Shown: positions 24,842 to 32,945 of the stretch, in pieces
Numbering within the stretch: the first letter of the stretch is position 1
Layout: each line of letters starts with the position of its first letter
NCBI GenBank assembly: GCA_020072765.1
Contig: JAIQGD010000018.1
Coordinates: forward strand, 1-38,343
Direction of reading: 5' to 3'
DNA from: Terriglobia bacterium
Lineage (GTDB): Bacteria; Acidobacteriota; Terriglobia; Acidiferrales; UBA7541
Length of the DNA stretch: 38,343 nt
Made by a program: the position numbers and the translations under genes
The notes under the pieces: model-generated
Seen by the model: the letters and a program-made list of their open reading frames with translations, nothing else
The model's database searches: none
What the model was told of the DNA's origin: nothing

Positions 24842-25987
24842 ATGGCGCCCGTTTCGCCGGCTTCCTGCGCCATGGATGTGCGGCGCTCGCGCGGCCGGCG
24901 CTATCCTGAACCGCCGCATCCCTACCGCAACGATTACGCGCGCGACCGCGACCGCGTCATTCATGCCCGGGCCTTCCGCCGGCTGGAAGCCAAGACGCAG
25001 GTTTTTACCTCGCGCTTTTCCGATCACTTTCGCAACCGGCTGACCCATACGCTGGAAGTCGCGCAGATCGCGCGCACCGTGGCCGGCGCTCTCGGGTTGA
25101 ATACGGACCTGGCGGAGGCGCTGGCGCTGGTGCACGACATCGGGCACCCGCCGTTCGGCCACGCCGGAGAGCGACGCCTGGACGCGAGCATGCGCGCCTA
25201 CGGCGAGCGCTTCGACCACAATCTTCACGCCCTGCGGATCGTCGAACAGTTCGAGCATCGTTATCCGGGTTTCCCGGGACTGAATCTCACCTTCGAGGTG
25301 CGCGAGGGAATCATCAAGCATTCGCGGGACTATGCGCCGGACGAATATCCCGCGCTGGCCGAATATCTGCTGGGCGAGCGGCCGCCGCTGGAAGCGCAGC
25401 TCATCGATCTGGTGGATGAGATTGCCTACAACACGGCCGACCTCGACGATGGATTCGAGGCGCATATCCTGGATTTCGAGCAGCTCCGCGCCGAAGTGGC
25501 GGTGTTCGACGCGGCCTACGCGAAAGTGGACCGCCGTTACCCGCAGGCCCCGCGCAAGCTCAAGTTCAACGAGGCGCTCAAGCACGTCCTGGACCGACTG
25601 GCCACCGACCTGATCGAGACCACGCGCCGGCGCGTGGAGGCCAGCGGCGTGCACACCGTGGAAGACGTGCGCCGCCATCGCGACCGCCTAGCCGGTTTTT
25701 CGCCCGAGGCGGCGGCCGACAATCTGTCGCTCAAGCGGTTCTTGAACGCGCGGCTGTATTCGCACGCCATCATTGCCGAAGAACGCGACCGCTCCATCGC
25801 CGCGCTCGATGCGCTGTTCCGTTTCTTCCTCGAGCACCCCGACCGCCTGCCGAAGTACTACGCCGAACTGGCGGCCAGCGAGCCGCCGCACCGCGTGGTC
25901 TGCGACTACATGGCCGGCATGACCGACCAGTTCCTGCTGCGTCAGTGTCGGGAACACCTGGGCGCTTCGGCCGGCCCGCTGCCCTGA
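24842..25987 (+). CDS. dgt: dGTPase-like deoxynucleoside triphosphate triphosphohydrolase
   Basis: This HD-domain enzyme releases triphosphate from dNTPs (dGTP in the best-known members), trimming nucleotide pools. The 381 residues match the shorter 'deoxyguanosinetriphosphate triphosphohydrolase-like' subgroup. The N-terminus has NDYARDRDRVIHARAFRRLEAKTQV. Metal ligands are H69 (RLTHTLEVAQ) and H98-D99 (ALVHDIGHPPFGHAGE), with the FDHNLHALRIVE motif following. DEIAYNTADLDDGF carries the last Asp. ATG 24842 lacks a good ribosome site; ATG 24872 (MDVRRSRGRR) is an alternative. It is 9 bases after the TPR gene. Substrate choice among dNTPs cannot be told from sequence. Confidence 0.93.
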   Translation: MAPVSPASCAMDVRRSRGRRYPEPPHPYRNDYARDRDRVIHARAFRRLEAKTQVFTSRFSDHFRNRLTHTLEVAQIARTVAGALGLNTDLAEALALVHDIGHPPFGHAGERRLDASMRAYGERFDHNLHALRIVEQFEHRYPGFPGLNLTFEVREGIIKHSRDYAPDEYPALAEYLLGERPPLEAQLIDLVDEIAYNTADLDDGFEAHILDFEQLRAEVAVFDAAYAKVDRRYPQAPRKLKFNEALKHVLDRLATDLIETTRRRVEASGVHTVEDVRRHRDRLAGFSPEAAADNLSLKRFLNARLYSHAIIAEERDRSIAALDALFRFFLEHPDRLPKYYAELAASEPPHRVVCDYMAGMTDQFLLRQCREHLGASAGPLP

Positions 25988-26046
25988 AGGGTGGTCCTCC
26001 GCGGCTTTCCTGATGGCGACTGCAACACCCCGGCCCGGGGGCTTCC

Positions 26047-26074
26047 TTGACATGCGGGAAGCGGGTCATATAAT
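26047..26074 (+). promoter_or_regulatory. Near-consensus sigma-70 promoter of yceD-rpmF-plsX-fabD
   Basis: TTGACA (26047-26052), a 16-bp spacer and TATAAT (26069-26074) are both perfect hexamers. The expected start of transcription is near 26081, about 30 bases before the yceD ATG at 26112. It is the strongest promoter match in the window, fitting a high-demand ribosomal and lipid-synthesis operon. Confidence 0.9.
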
Positions 26075-26111
26075 GAATTCCACGCCGTCATAGCAGGGGA
26101 AAGCGAACGCA

Positions 26112-26648
26112 ATGTTTCTCGACGTCACCGAACTGGCCCTCCAAAAGGCTCGCATCCGGAAGAGCTACGCGCCCGGAACGCTGGATTTCCATTCCAGCGA
26201 GTTTCGCCAGGTGGAACCCCTGGAAGTGCGCGCCACGGCGGAGCTTTTGGACAATCAGATCCGCATCTACGGGAACCTGCACACGCGGGTGGAAATGACC
26301 TGCGCGCGGTGCCTGGATACGGTGGTCGAGGAGATCAGCCGCGACTTCGATCTGTACTACCGCCCGGCGACCTCGCTGCCGCGGGAGGACGAAGAGGCCC
26401 GCCTGAACCTCGACGATACGCAGATCGCTTTCTTCGAGGGGGACGGCCTGTTTCTCGCCGACGTCCTGGCCGAGCAAGTCAACCTGGCCCTGCCGATGAA
26501 GGCCATTTGCTCCAGCGACTGCCGCGGGCTGTGCCCTCACTGCGGCGCCAACCTCAATAGCGAGGATTGCCGCTGCGAAAAGAGCGGCAGCGACACGCGC
26601 ATGGCCCCGCTGGCTCGCTTGAAGCAGGACTGGTTCAAAAAGCAATAA
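26112..26648 (+). CDS. yceD: YceD/DUF177 family protein (23S rRNA accumulation protein family)
   Basis: YceD-family proteins are needed for normal 23S rRNA accumulation and are almost always encoded next to rpmF, as here. The 178-residue product has LEVRATAELLDNQIRIYGNLHTRVEMTCARCLDTV with the first CxxC, an acidic central region (PREDEEARLNLDDTQIAFFEGD), and the C-terminal CSSDCRGLCPHCGANLNSEDCRC, which holds the conserved zinc-ligand set. The start at ATG 26112 follows AGGGGAAAGCG. It is the first gene downstream of the near-consensus promoter. The precise mechanism is unknown even in the best-studied members. Confidence 0.92.
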   Translation: MFLDVTELALQKARIRKSYAPGTLDFHSSEFRQVEPLEVRATAELLDNQIRIYGNLHTRVEMTCARCLDTVVEEISRDFDLYYRPATSLPREDEEARLNLDDTQIAFFEGDGLFLADVLAEQVNLALPMKAICSSDCRGLCPHCGANLNSEDCRCEKSGSDTRMAPLARLKQDWFKKQ

Positions 26649-26711
26649 GACGCTACACTAGATGTTTGAGTTCAGGCCGCCGGAAGCCGTGGCCTGCCAC
26701 GAGGAGCTTGC

Positions 26712-26900
26712 ATGCCCAATCCAAAGCGACGTCATTCCAAGAAGCGCACATCCACTCGCCGCGCTCACGACCATCTCCATACGCTGTCTCTGGCCGATTG
26801 CCCGAACTGCCATGAGAAGAAGCTGCCCCACCGGGCGTGCCGCAAGTGCGGCCACTACAAGGGCCGCGAAGTGATTGACACGGCCGCCAAGACGGCCTAA
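26712..26900 (+). CDS. rpmF: 50S ribosomal protein L32
   Basis: L32 is a small protein of the large ribosomal subunit near the tunnel exit. The 62 residues begin MPNPKRRHSKKRTSTRRAHD, the invariant basic N-terminus, and carry the four-Cys zinc version of the protein (C30, C33, C43, C46). ATG 26712 follows GAGGAG. The yceD gene is 63 bases upstream and plsX 36 bases downstream, the standard bacterial order, so translation demand and lipid synthesis are under one promoter. Confidence 0.97.
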   Translation: MPNPKRRHSKKRTSTRRAHDHLHTLSLADCPNCHEKKLPHRACRKCGHYKGREVIDTAAKTA

Positions 26901-26936
26901 GTTTCCCTCGCCTGCCCTTTCAAAGCCGGTGCTGAT

Positions 26937-27953
26937 ATGACCATCATTGCCCTGGATGCCATGGGGGGTGACCATGCGCCTCGCGCGGAAGTCGAAGGCG
27001 CGATTCTGGCCGCCCGCGAACTGGGTGTGCGCATCCTGCTCGTGGGTATCGAGGACGTGGTCCGGCAGGAGCTGGATCGCCACCGGCACCGCGGCCTGCC
27101 CATCGAGGTGGTGAACGCCACCGAAGTCATCACCATGACCGATTCGCCCTCGCAGGCCTTCCGGCGCAAAAAAGAGAGTTCCCTGCACGTGGCCGCGCGG
27201 CTGGTGCGCGATGGGAAGGCGGACGCGCTGGTGACCGCCGGCAATACGGGCGCGGCCATGACCGTGGCGCGCTTCGTGCTGGGCACGCTGCCTTCGGTGG
27301 ACCGCCCGGCGCTGGCCGCCGCGTTCCCCAACATGAAGGAAAAAGTTTCGGTGATCCTCGACGTGGGCGCCAACGTGGATTCCAAGGCCGCGCAGATCGA
27401 GCAATACGCGGTAATGGGCGAGATCTACTACCGCGCCATCTGGGGCGTCAAACGGCCGCGCGTGGCCCTGCTTTCGATCGGCGAGGAAGAAATGAAGGGC
27501 AACGAGGTCACCCGCGAGGCATTCAACCGGCTCAAGCATTTGCCGCTGAATTTCACGGGCAACGTCGAGGGCCGCGACGTCTTTCGCGGGAACGTGGACG
27601 TCATCGTCTGCGACGGCTTCATCGGCAATATCGCCCTGAAAATCAGCGAAGGGGTGGTCGAGCACCTGGGCGGCATGCTCAAGAAGGCGATCAAGAGCAG
27701 CCTCGCCTCGCAGCTCGGCTACGCCCTGTCCCGGCGCGCCTTCGGCGAGTTTCGCAAGCGCACCGATTATTCCGAATACGGCGGAGCGCCGCTGCTGGGC
27801 GTCCGCGGCATCACCGTGATCGGCCACGGCCGGTCCAATCCCAATGCCGTCAAGAACGCCATCCGCGTGGCGGCCGAACTCTGCCGCGCGCGCGTCAACG
27901 AGACGATCGAACAGGAGCTTTCCGCGGCCGCCGCAGTTCCCGCGCGCGGCTAA
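26937..27953 (+). CDS. plsX: Phosphate acyltransferase PlsX
   Basis: PlsX makes acyl-phosphate from acyl-ACP, the first step of phospholipid synthesis in most bacteria, acting at the membrane surface. The 338-residue length is typical. Family hallmarks include IALDAMGGDHAPRAEVEGA at the start, SPSQAFRRKKESSLHVAARLV, DALVTAGNTGAAMTVARFVLG, SVILDVGANVDSK, LLSIGEEEMKGNE, VIVCDGFIGNIALKISEG and the C-terminal GGAPLLGVRGITVIGHGRSNPNAVKNAIRVA. No signal or membrane segment is expected. It sits between rpmF and fabD; the fabH gene that often follows plsX is absent from this spot. Confidence 0.97.
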   Translation: MTIIALDAMGGDHAPRAEVEGAILAARELGVRILLVGIEDVVRQELDRHRHRGLPIEVVNATEVITMTDSPSQAFRRKKESSLHVAARLVRDGKADALVTAGNTGAAMTVARFVLGTLPSVDRPALAAAFPNMKEKVSVILDVGANVDSKAAQIEQYAVMGEIYYRAIWGVKRPRVALLSIGEEEMKGNEVTREAFNRLKHLPLNFTGNVEGRDVFRGNVDVIVCDGFIGNIALKISEGVVEHLGGMLKKAIKSSLASQLGYALSRRAFGEFRKRTDYSEYGGAPLLGVRGITVIGHGRSNPNAVKNAIRVAAELCRARVNETIEQELSAAAAVPARG

Positions 27954-27976
27954 GCCAGACGGGAATCGCACCCACC

Positions 27977-28936
27977 ATGAGCAAGCTTGCATTTCTCTTT
28001 CCGGGCCAGGCATCGCAGTATTCGGGCATGGGGCGGAATCTTGCCGAGAGCTTCCCGGAATCGCGGGCGGTGTTCGAGCAGGCCGACGCCGCGCTGGGCT
28101 TCTCGGTTTCCCAGCTCTGCTTCGAGGGCGGCGAGGACGCGCTCAAACTGACCGAAAACACCCAGCCGGCCATCCTCACGGTATCCGTGGCCGCCTATCG
28201 CGCCCTGGAAACGCACGGCGTGAAGCCCGATTTCACCGCCGGGCACAGCCTGGGCGAGTATTCCGCCCTAGTCGCGGCGGGCGCTCTGGAATTTTCCGAG
28301 GCCGTGAAGCTGGTCCGCCAGCGCGGCCGCTACATGCAGGAGGCCGTGCCCGCCGGAGAAGGCGCGATGGCGGCGATCCTGGGGCTTTCGCCGGCCGATG
28401 TCGCCGAGATCTGCAAAAAGGCCGCCGGCGGCGAGGTAGTCTCCCCGGCCAATCTGAATTCGCCCGAGCAGACCGTGATTTCGGGCAGCGCCGCGGCCGT
28501 CAAGCGCGCCGTCGAAATCGCTTCGCAAGCCGGGGCCAAGCGCGCCGTGATGCTGCCGGTTTCCGCGCCGTTCCACTGCGACCTGATGCTGCCGGCCCAG
28601 CAGCGGCTGGAGCCGGATCTGCGCGCCACGAACTTCCGCGCCCTGCGCTTCCCGCTGATCACCAATGTGGACGCCGAAGCCATCGAGGGCGGGGACGAAG
28701 CGCGCGAAGCGCTGATTCGCCAGGTAACGCGGCCGGTCCGCTGGCTCGACTCCATCCGCGAGATGATCGGCAGCGGCGTGAACATCTTCGTCGAAGTGGG
28801 GCCGGGGAAAGTTCTTTCGGGCCTGCTGCGGCAGATCGACCGTTCGGTGCGCTGCTTCAACGTCGAGGATGCCGCCAGCCTGCAAGCCACGCTCGACAAG
28901 ATCGCCCAGGCGCGCTCGGAAGCCTCCGAATCGTAA
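27977..28936 (+). CDS. fabD: Malonyl-CoA:ACP transacylase FabD
   Basis: FabD transfers malonyl from CoA to acyl carrier protein for fatty-acid elongation. In 319 residues, the active site Ser is S91 in GHSLGEYSAL, the catalytic His is H200 in SAPFHCDLM, and the GQ of FPGQASQYSGMG (residue 11) helps form the oxyanion hole. The Arg in RQRGRYMQ (about 117) binds the malonyl carboxylate. The C-terminus has FVEVGPGKVLSGLLRQI. The ATG lies 23 bases after plsX. Downstream the fatty-acid gene order is interrupted by a reverse-strand hydrolase before fabG. Confidence 0.96.
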   Translation: MSKLAFLFPGQASQYSGMGRNLAESFPESRAVFEQADAALGFSVSQLCFEGGEDALKLTENTQPAILTVSVAAYRALETHGVKPDFTAGHSLGEYSALVAAGALEFSEAVKLVRQRGRYMQEAVPAGEGAMAAILGLSPADVAEICKKAAGGEVVSPANLNSPEQTVISGSAAAVKRAVEIASQAGAKRAVMLPVSAPFHCDLMLPAQQRLEPDLRATNFRALRFPLITNVDAEAIEGGDEAREALIRQVTRPVRWLDSIREMIGSGVNIFVEVGPGKVLSGLLRQIDRSVRCFNVEDAASLQATLDKIAQARSEASES

Positions 28937-29056
28937 CCCTTTTTATGCTTTCTGGCGGCCCGTCCGTGGCCGCCGTGTGGCGCGAACCCGTATTCCAGCA
29001 GTGGATCAGTTTTCGAGTCGCCGACGACACGACCGGAATCCGCCGGCCGCAAACCA

Positions 29057-29073
29057 CGTTACTACGAGTAACG
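29057..29073. repeat. Perfect short hairpin downstream of fabD
   Basis: CGTTACT (29057-29063) pairs with AGTAACG (29067-29073) across an ACG loop; a second short hairpin, GGCGG/CCGCC, follows at about 29077-29090. No U-run follows. It lies between the ends of the converging fabD and hydrolase genes and could stop transcription from either side. Confidence 0.4.
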
Positions 29074-29174
29074 CCTGGCGGCACACCGCCGACTGCTTGC
29101 CATGGTGAGATCTGGCTGCACACCCAGATGAGGACTCTGCGGTTGGCCTATCGTTGCTCTTGCGCGGCGGCCAT

Positions 29175-30026
29175 TCATTGTCCGTCGAGGGCTCTTATGA
29201 ACTCGATGGACGCGGAGACCCAGCCTATTAGCGATTGGATGGTCAAGAGAGAGGCTTCGTGATTACTTCTGGGCAAACCGTACCCGATTGGCTCGCCCGT
29301 ACAATCTGCCAGCAGCACACATGAATAATCCCTGAACATCGCATCTCTCACTGTCGACTCCACGCATACGCTTGTGGTGCATCCCGTGACGACGAGATAT
29401 TTGACCCGGAGCTGTTTGAGGATCGCATCCAAGTCGGTGTGATAGAAGCCGCTGAATCGGTGCTTGTACACGACCACATCACCGGCCTGCGGCTTCAGTT
29501 CCGGGACAATATCCGTGTTCCAGGTGTCTCGGATGAGAATTCGGCCTTCCGCGCCGTTAGGGGCACGAACGGTCTCTCCGACGCCAAGCCGTAGGTGCCG
29601 CACTCGGTTCGGAGAGCCTTCAGAACCCAGGTCTGAGAGATCGGGATGAAAACCCATCTTGAGATACACAATCTTCATGCCTGCATGACGGGCCGAAGCC
29701 AGGACTTTCGCCGTAGGGCCGACGGCTCTTTGAATCATCGAAATATCAATTCCTGCACGATCGAACATGCCACCCTTGGTGCCGAAGTCGTTCTGCATAT
29801 CGCAGACAATCACCGCAGTCTTTACAGCATCGAGCTCGATGGGTTCGGGCTTCGCATCGACCCTGATAATCCGGCTTTTCATGTTCTGAATCGGCGCACT
29901 CGTCTGCTGTGCTGACACGGGTCGTTCACCTGCGACTCCAACAAGCGAGGCGGCTGCTGTTGCCCCAATGAGGCCGAGCACTTCGCGCCGGATGAGACGG
30001 CCGGCTTCCGGAGCTTCCTTCTTCAT
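29175..30026 (-). CDS. Tat-exported isochorismatase-like cysteine hydrolase
   Basis: This 283-residue cysteine hydrolase of the isochorismatase superfamily has the catalytic triad D76 (CDMQNDF), K188 (VYKHRFSGF) and C221 (TGCTTSVCVESTVRDA), with the cis-peptide region at G215-C216. The closest look is to the ureidoacrylate/biuret amidohydrolase type, but the substrate cannot be told. The N-terminus LIRREVLGLIGATAAASLVG has a twin-Arg (R13-R14) before a hydrophobic stretch and ends near VSAQQ, a Tat signal, so the enzyme is probably periplasmic. ATG 30026 follows GGGAGGAG. Flanking DNA is less GC-rich than neighbouring genes, and the gene reads against the fatty-acid block that surrounds it. 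Confidence 0.9.
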   Translation of the reverse strand: MKKEAPEAGRLIRREVLGLIGATAAASLVGVAGERPVSAQQTSAPIQNMKSRIIRVDAKPEPIELDAVKTAVIVCDMQNDFGTKGGMFDRAGIDISMIQRAVGPTAKVLASARHAGMKIVYLKMGFHPDLSDLGSEGSPNRVRHLRLGVGETVRAPNGAEGRILIRDTWNTDIVPELKPQAGDVVVYKHRFSGFYHTDLDAILKQLRVKYLVVTGCTTSVCVESTVRDAMFRDYSCVLLADCTGEPIGYGLPRSNHEASLLTIQSLIGWVSASIEFIRALDGQ

Positions 30027-30370
30027 TTCTCCTCCCAGGGCGCCTTCCTCCGAGTCATTCGTTCTCAGAGTCGTTGGCTCACAATTGCGAATGGGTTTGT
30101 AGAATATTTGCTGGCCAGCCTAAGACAAAGTCGCCGTCAGCGACCCCGAGCAGCAACCGCTGGAATTGTAACGACTTCTTTCAGTTTCCACCAACTCTTC
30201 TTGCAGTTTACAACCGAATCGGTTGGAGGCTCATTCTCAGTGGCAAACCCACATCTGGTCTGCCCCGTCACTTATGCGATTGCGCCCGAGTAACGGCGCA
30301 CTCGCAAACTAACCCAACTACCGCTATTCCCGCTTGCGCGCGTGCGCGTCCTGCGATAGTTTCAATTCCC
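30027..30370. other. 344-bp divergent intergenic region (hydrolase / fabG)
   Basis: This region contains the hydrolase ribosome site at its left edge and a perfect dyad CAACCGA-A-TCGGTTG (30211-30225) that could be an operator. It looks less GC-rich than the surrounding genes. The fabG promoter is expected here; no good -35/-10 pair was found, and fabG has a poor ribosome site. No RNA gene or other repeat was seen. Confidence 0.5.
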
Positions 30371-31117
30371 ATGTTCTCTCTCAAAGACAAAGTCGCACTC
30401 ATTACCGGCGCGTCGCAGGGAATCGGGCGCGCCACGGCGCTGGCGCTCGCGCAAGCAGGCGCCAAAGTGGCCGCCGCGGCGCGCAGCACGGATAAGCTCG
30501 CCGCGCTGGTGGCCGAAATCGAGCACGCGGGCGGCGAAGCCCTGGCGGTGCCCATGGACGTGGCCGACGCCGCGCAGGTGAAGGCCGGCTTCCAGCAGGT
30601 GCTGGCGAAGTTTGGCCGCCTGGATATTCTGGTGAACAACGCCGCCATCACGCGGGACACCCTGGCGCTGCGGATGAAGCTCGACGATTGGGACGCCGTG
30701 CTGCGCACCAATCTGACCGGGGCGCATCTGTGCATCCAGCAGGCGCTGGGCCCCATGCTCAAGCAGCGGTTGGGGCGCATCATCAACCTCAGTTCCGTGG
30801 TGGCCGAGTCCGGGAACGCCGGGCAGGCCAACTACGTCGCGTCGAAGGCCGGACTGATCGGCCTGACGCGCGCGATGGCCGTCGAAGTGGCCTCGCGGAG
30901 CATCACCGTCAACGCCGTCGCGCCCGGCTTCATCGAAACGCCGATGACCGACGTGCTGCCGCAGGAACTCAAGGACAAGATGAAGTCGCTGATTCCGCTG
31001 GGGAGGTTCGGGCAGGACCGCGACGTCGCCATGGCCATCGTGTTTCTGGCCAGCGACGAAGCCGGCTACATCACCGGGCAGGTCCTCGACGTGAACGGCG
31101 GCCTGCACATGGGCTAG
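30371..31117 (+). CDS. fabG: 3-oxoacyl-ACP reductase FabG
   Basis: FabG reduces 3-oxoacyl-ACP with NADPH in each elongation round. The 248 residues form a classical short-chain dehydrogenase: cofactor motif TGASQGIGRA (12-21), NNAAITRD at about 89-96, and catalytic S142, Y155 and K159 (NYVASKAG), with N114. The end, VAPGFIETPMTDVLP and GYITGQVLDVNGGLHMG, is typical of FabG rather than other SDRs. ATG 30371 gives the standard N-terminus MFSLKDKVALITG; an upstream open frame to 30074 is not part of the gene. The ribosome site is weak, and it is separated from fabD by the hydrolase insertion, so it needs its own promoter. Confidence 0.95.
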   Translation: MFSLKDKVALITGASQGIGRATALALAQAGAKVAAAARSTDKLAALVAEIEHAGGEALAVPMDVADAAQVKAGFQQVLAKFGRLDILVNNAAITRDTLALRMKLDDWDAVLRTNLTGAHLCIQQALGPMLKQRLGRIINLSSVVAESGNAGQANYVASKAGLIGLTRAMAVEVASRSITVNAVAPGFIETPMTDVLPQELKDKMKSLIPLGRFGQDRDVAMAIVFLASDEAGYITGQVLDVNGGLHMG

Positions 31118-31260
31118 GGGCCGTTTCGCCTTGCCGGTACGCCGCAGGGCGTGAGTGGCGGGCGTTCGAATCTGGTGCTGGGGACGAGTTGGCTGAAATG
31201 GTGGGCGCTGCTGCGGGAGCCCGCCAGTTCGACCGAGCGCCGCGGAGGCAGCGGGAATTG

Positions 31261-31289
31261 TTGACCCTGCCGTGCGGCGCGCATAGAAT
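31261..31289 (+). promoter_or_regulatory. Sigma-70-type promoter of acpP
   Basis: TTGACC (31261-31266) and TAGAAT (31284-31289) are separated by exactly 17 bp, one mismatch per hexamer. The predicted transcript starts near 31296 and gives a leader of about 78 bases before the acpP ATG at 31374. Confidence 0.8.
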
Positions 31290-31373
31290 GGGCAGGATAC
31301 ATACGGGGCGCGCATTCTGCCGGGCGCGCCGCCCCGAGGGTCTCAGATCGCCGAAAGCGGAGGAATAATCAGA

Positions 31374-31619
31374 ATGGCCAGCGTCGAAGAACGCGTAAAG
31401 CAAATTATCGTCGAGCAGCTCGGTGTGGATGAAGGGGAAGTGACGCCCAGCGCTTCGTTTGTGGACGACCTGGGGGCTGACTCGCTCGACACCGTCGAGC
31501 TGGTGATGGCCTTCGAGGAAGCGTTCGGCATTGAGATCCCCGATGAGGACGCCGAGAAGATTACCACGGTGAAGGACGCCACCGAGTACATCGACAAGCA
31601 CGCCAAGGGAAGTAAGTAG
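31374..31619 (+). CDS. acpP: Acyl carrier protein
   Basis: ACP carries growing acyl chains on phosphopantetheine. The 81-residue acidic, four-helix protein has the prosthetic-group Ser at S37 in [19 protein letters not shown], and the [19 protein letters not shown] ending. ATG 31374 follows GGAGG at 31359-31363. It has its own promoter at 31261-31289 within the fab block, as expected for one of the most abundant proteins, and is followed by fabF after 41 bases. Confidence 0.98.
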   Translation: MASVEERVKQIIVEQLGVDEGEVTPSASFVDDLGADSLDTVELVMAFEEAFGIEIPDEDAEKITTVKDATEYIDKHAKGSK

Positions 31620-31660
31620 TTCACCGGCGGTCCCCGTACTGAACAGGAGAGATTCTTCCT

Positions 31661-32899
31661 TTGAGCCGCCGAGTCGTGGTGACGGGTGTTGGGCTGGTCT
31701 GCGGATGTGGCATCGGGACCGAGGAGGTCTGGCGCAATCTGCTGGCTGGCAAGAGCGGCATCGGGCCGGTCACGCATTTTGACACGACGGGCTTCGATTG
31801 CCGCATCGCGGGCGAAGTCCGCGGGTTCGATCCGCTGAACTGGGTCGACAAAAAAGAACTGAAGAAGATGGGCCGGTTCATTCAGGTCGCGCTGGCCGCG
31901 TCGGATTTCGCCATGCGCATGGCCGGCCTGACTATCACCCCGGAAGTCGCGAATGCCGCGGGCGTCTATATCGGGTCGGGCATCGGCGGCTTCGACGTGA
32001 TCGAGCGGGAGCACTCGAAGTATCTGCAGGGCGGTCCCGGCAAGATTTCTCCCTTTTTCATTCCCGCAGCCATCGTGAACCTGGCGTCGGGCCACGTTTC
32101 GATCCGCTACGGCGCCAAGGGTCCCAACTCCGCCACGGCAACCGCGTGCTCGGCTTCAGCGCACGCGGTGGGGGATGCGTTCAAGATCATCCAGCGCGGC
32201 GCCGCCGAGGTGATGATCGCGGGAGGCGCGGAAGCGGCGGTCACGCCCATGGGCATTGGCGGTTTTGCCGCCATGCGCGCGCTTTCCACGCGCAATGACG
32301 AACCCGAGCGCGCCAGCCGCCCGTTCGACGGGCAGCGCGACGGTTTTGTGGTCGGCGAGGGCGCCGGCGTGCTGATTCTGGAGTCGCTGGAATTTGCCGA
32401 GCGGCGCGGCGCCAACATCGTGGCCGAAATCGTCGGCTATGGAATGTCCGGCGACGCCCACCACATCACCCAGCCCGCCGAGGGCGGCGATGGCGGATAC
32501 CGCGTGACGCTGGCGGCCATCCAGGATGCGAAGATTACTCCCCAGGAAGTCGGCTACGTCAACGCGCACGGAACTTCGACCCCCATCGGCGACGCCATCG
32601 AAACCAGCGCGCTCAAGCGCGTCTTCGGCGACCACGCCAAGAAGGTGCCGGTCAGCTCGACGAAATCCATGACCGGCCATTTGTTGGGCGGCGCGGGTGG
32701 ACTCGAGGCCGGCATCAGCATCCTGGCGCTACGCGACCAGATTCTGCCGCCAACCATCAACTACGAGAACCCCGATCCGGCCTGCGACCTGGACTACATC
32801 CCCAACCAGGCGCGCAAGGCGGACGTGCGGTACGCGGTCTCGAATTCATTCGGCTTCGGCGGCACCAACGCGTCATTGCTGTTCAAGCGCTGGGGATGA
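31661..32899 (+). CDS. fabF: 3-oxoacyl-ACP synthase II (FabF)
   Basis: FabF condenses malonyl-ACP with acyl-ACP. TTG 31661 is the start (MSRRVVVTGVGLVCGCGIGT), preceded by AGGAGAG. In 412 residues the catalytic triad is C163 (TACSASAHAV), H303 (NAHGTSTPIGD) and H340 (MTGHLLGGAGG); the conserved Lys is in SSTKSMTG. The C-terminal NSFGFGGTNASLLFKRW is characteristic. It lies 41 bases after acpP and 46 before etfB, in the same direction. Confidence 0.97.
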   Translation: MSRRVVVTGVGLVCGCGIGTEEVWRNLLAGKSGIGPVTHFDTTGFDCRIAGEVRGFDPLNWVDKKELKKMGRFIQVALAASDFAMRMAGLTITPEVANAAGVYIGSGIGGFDVIEREHSKYLQGGPGKISPFFIPAAIVNLASGHVSIRYGAKGPNSATATACSASAHAVGDAFKIIQRGAAEVMIAGGAEAAVTPMGIGGFAAMRALSTRNDEPERASRPFDGQRDGFVVGEGAGVLILESLEFAERRGANIVAEIVGYGMSGDAHHITQPAEGGDGGYRVTLAAIQDAKITPQEVGYVNAHGTSTPIGDAIETSALKRVFGDHAKKVPVSSTKSMTGHLLGGAGGLEAGISILALRDQILPPTINYENPDPACDLDYIPNQARKADVRYAVSNSFGFGGTNASLLFKRWG

Positions 32900-32945
32900 G
32901 CATAGCGCGGCCAGCAGTCCCGGGGCCGCTTGCAGGGAGGGCATT

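Noticed and set aside
23933-25678. 581-codon minus-strand frame over the TPR and dGTPase-like genes
   Set aside because: Antisense shadow of two recognised genes.
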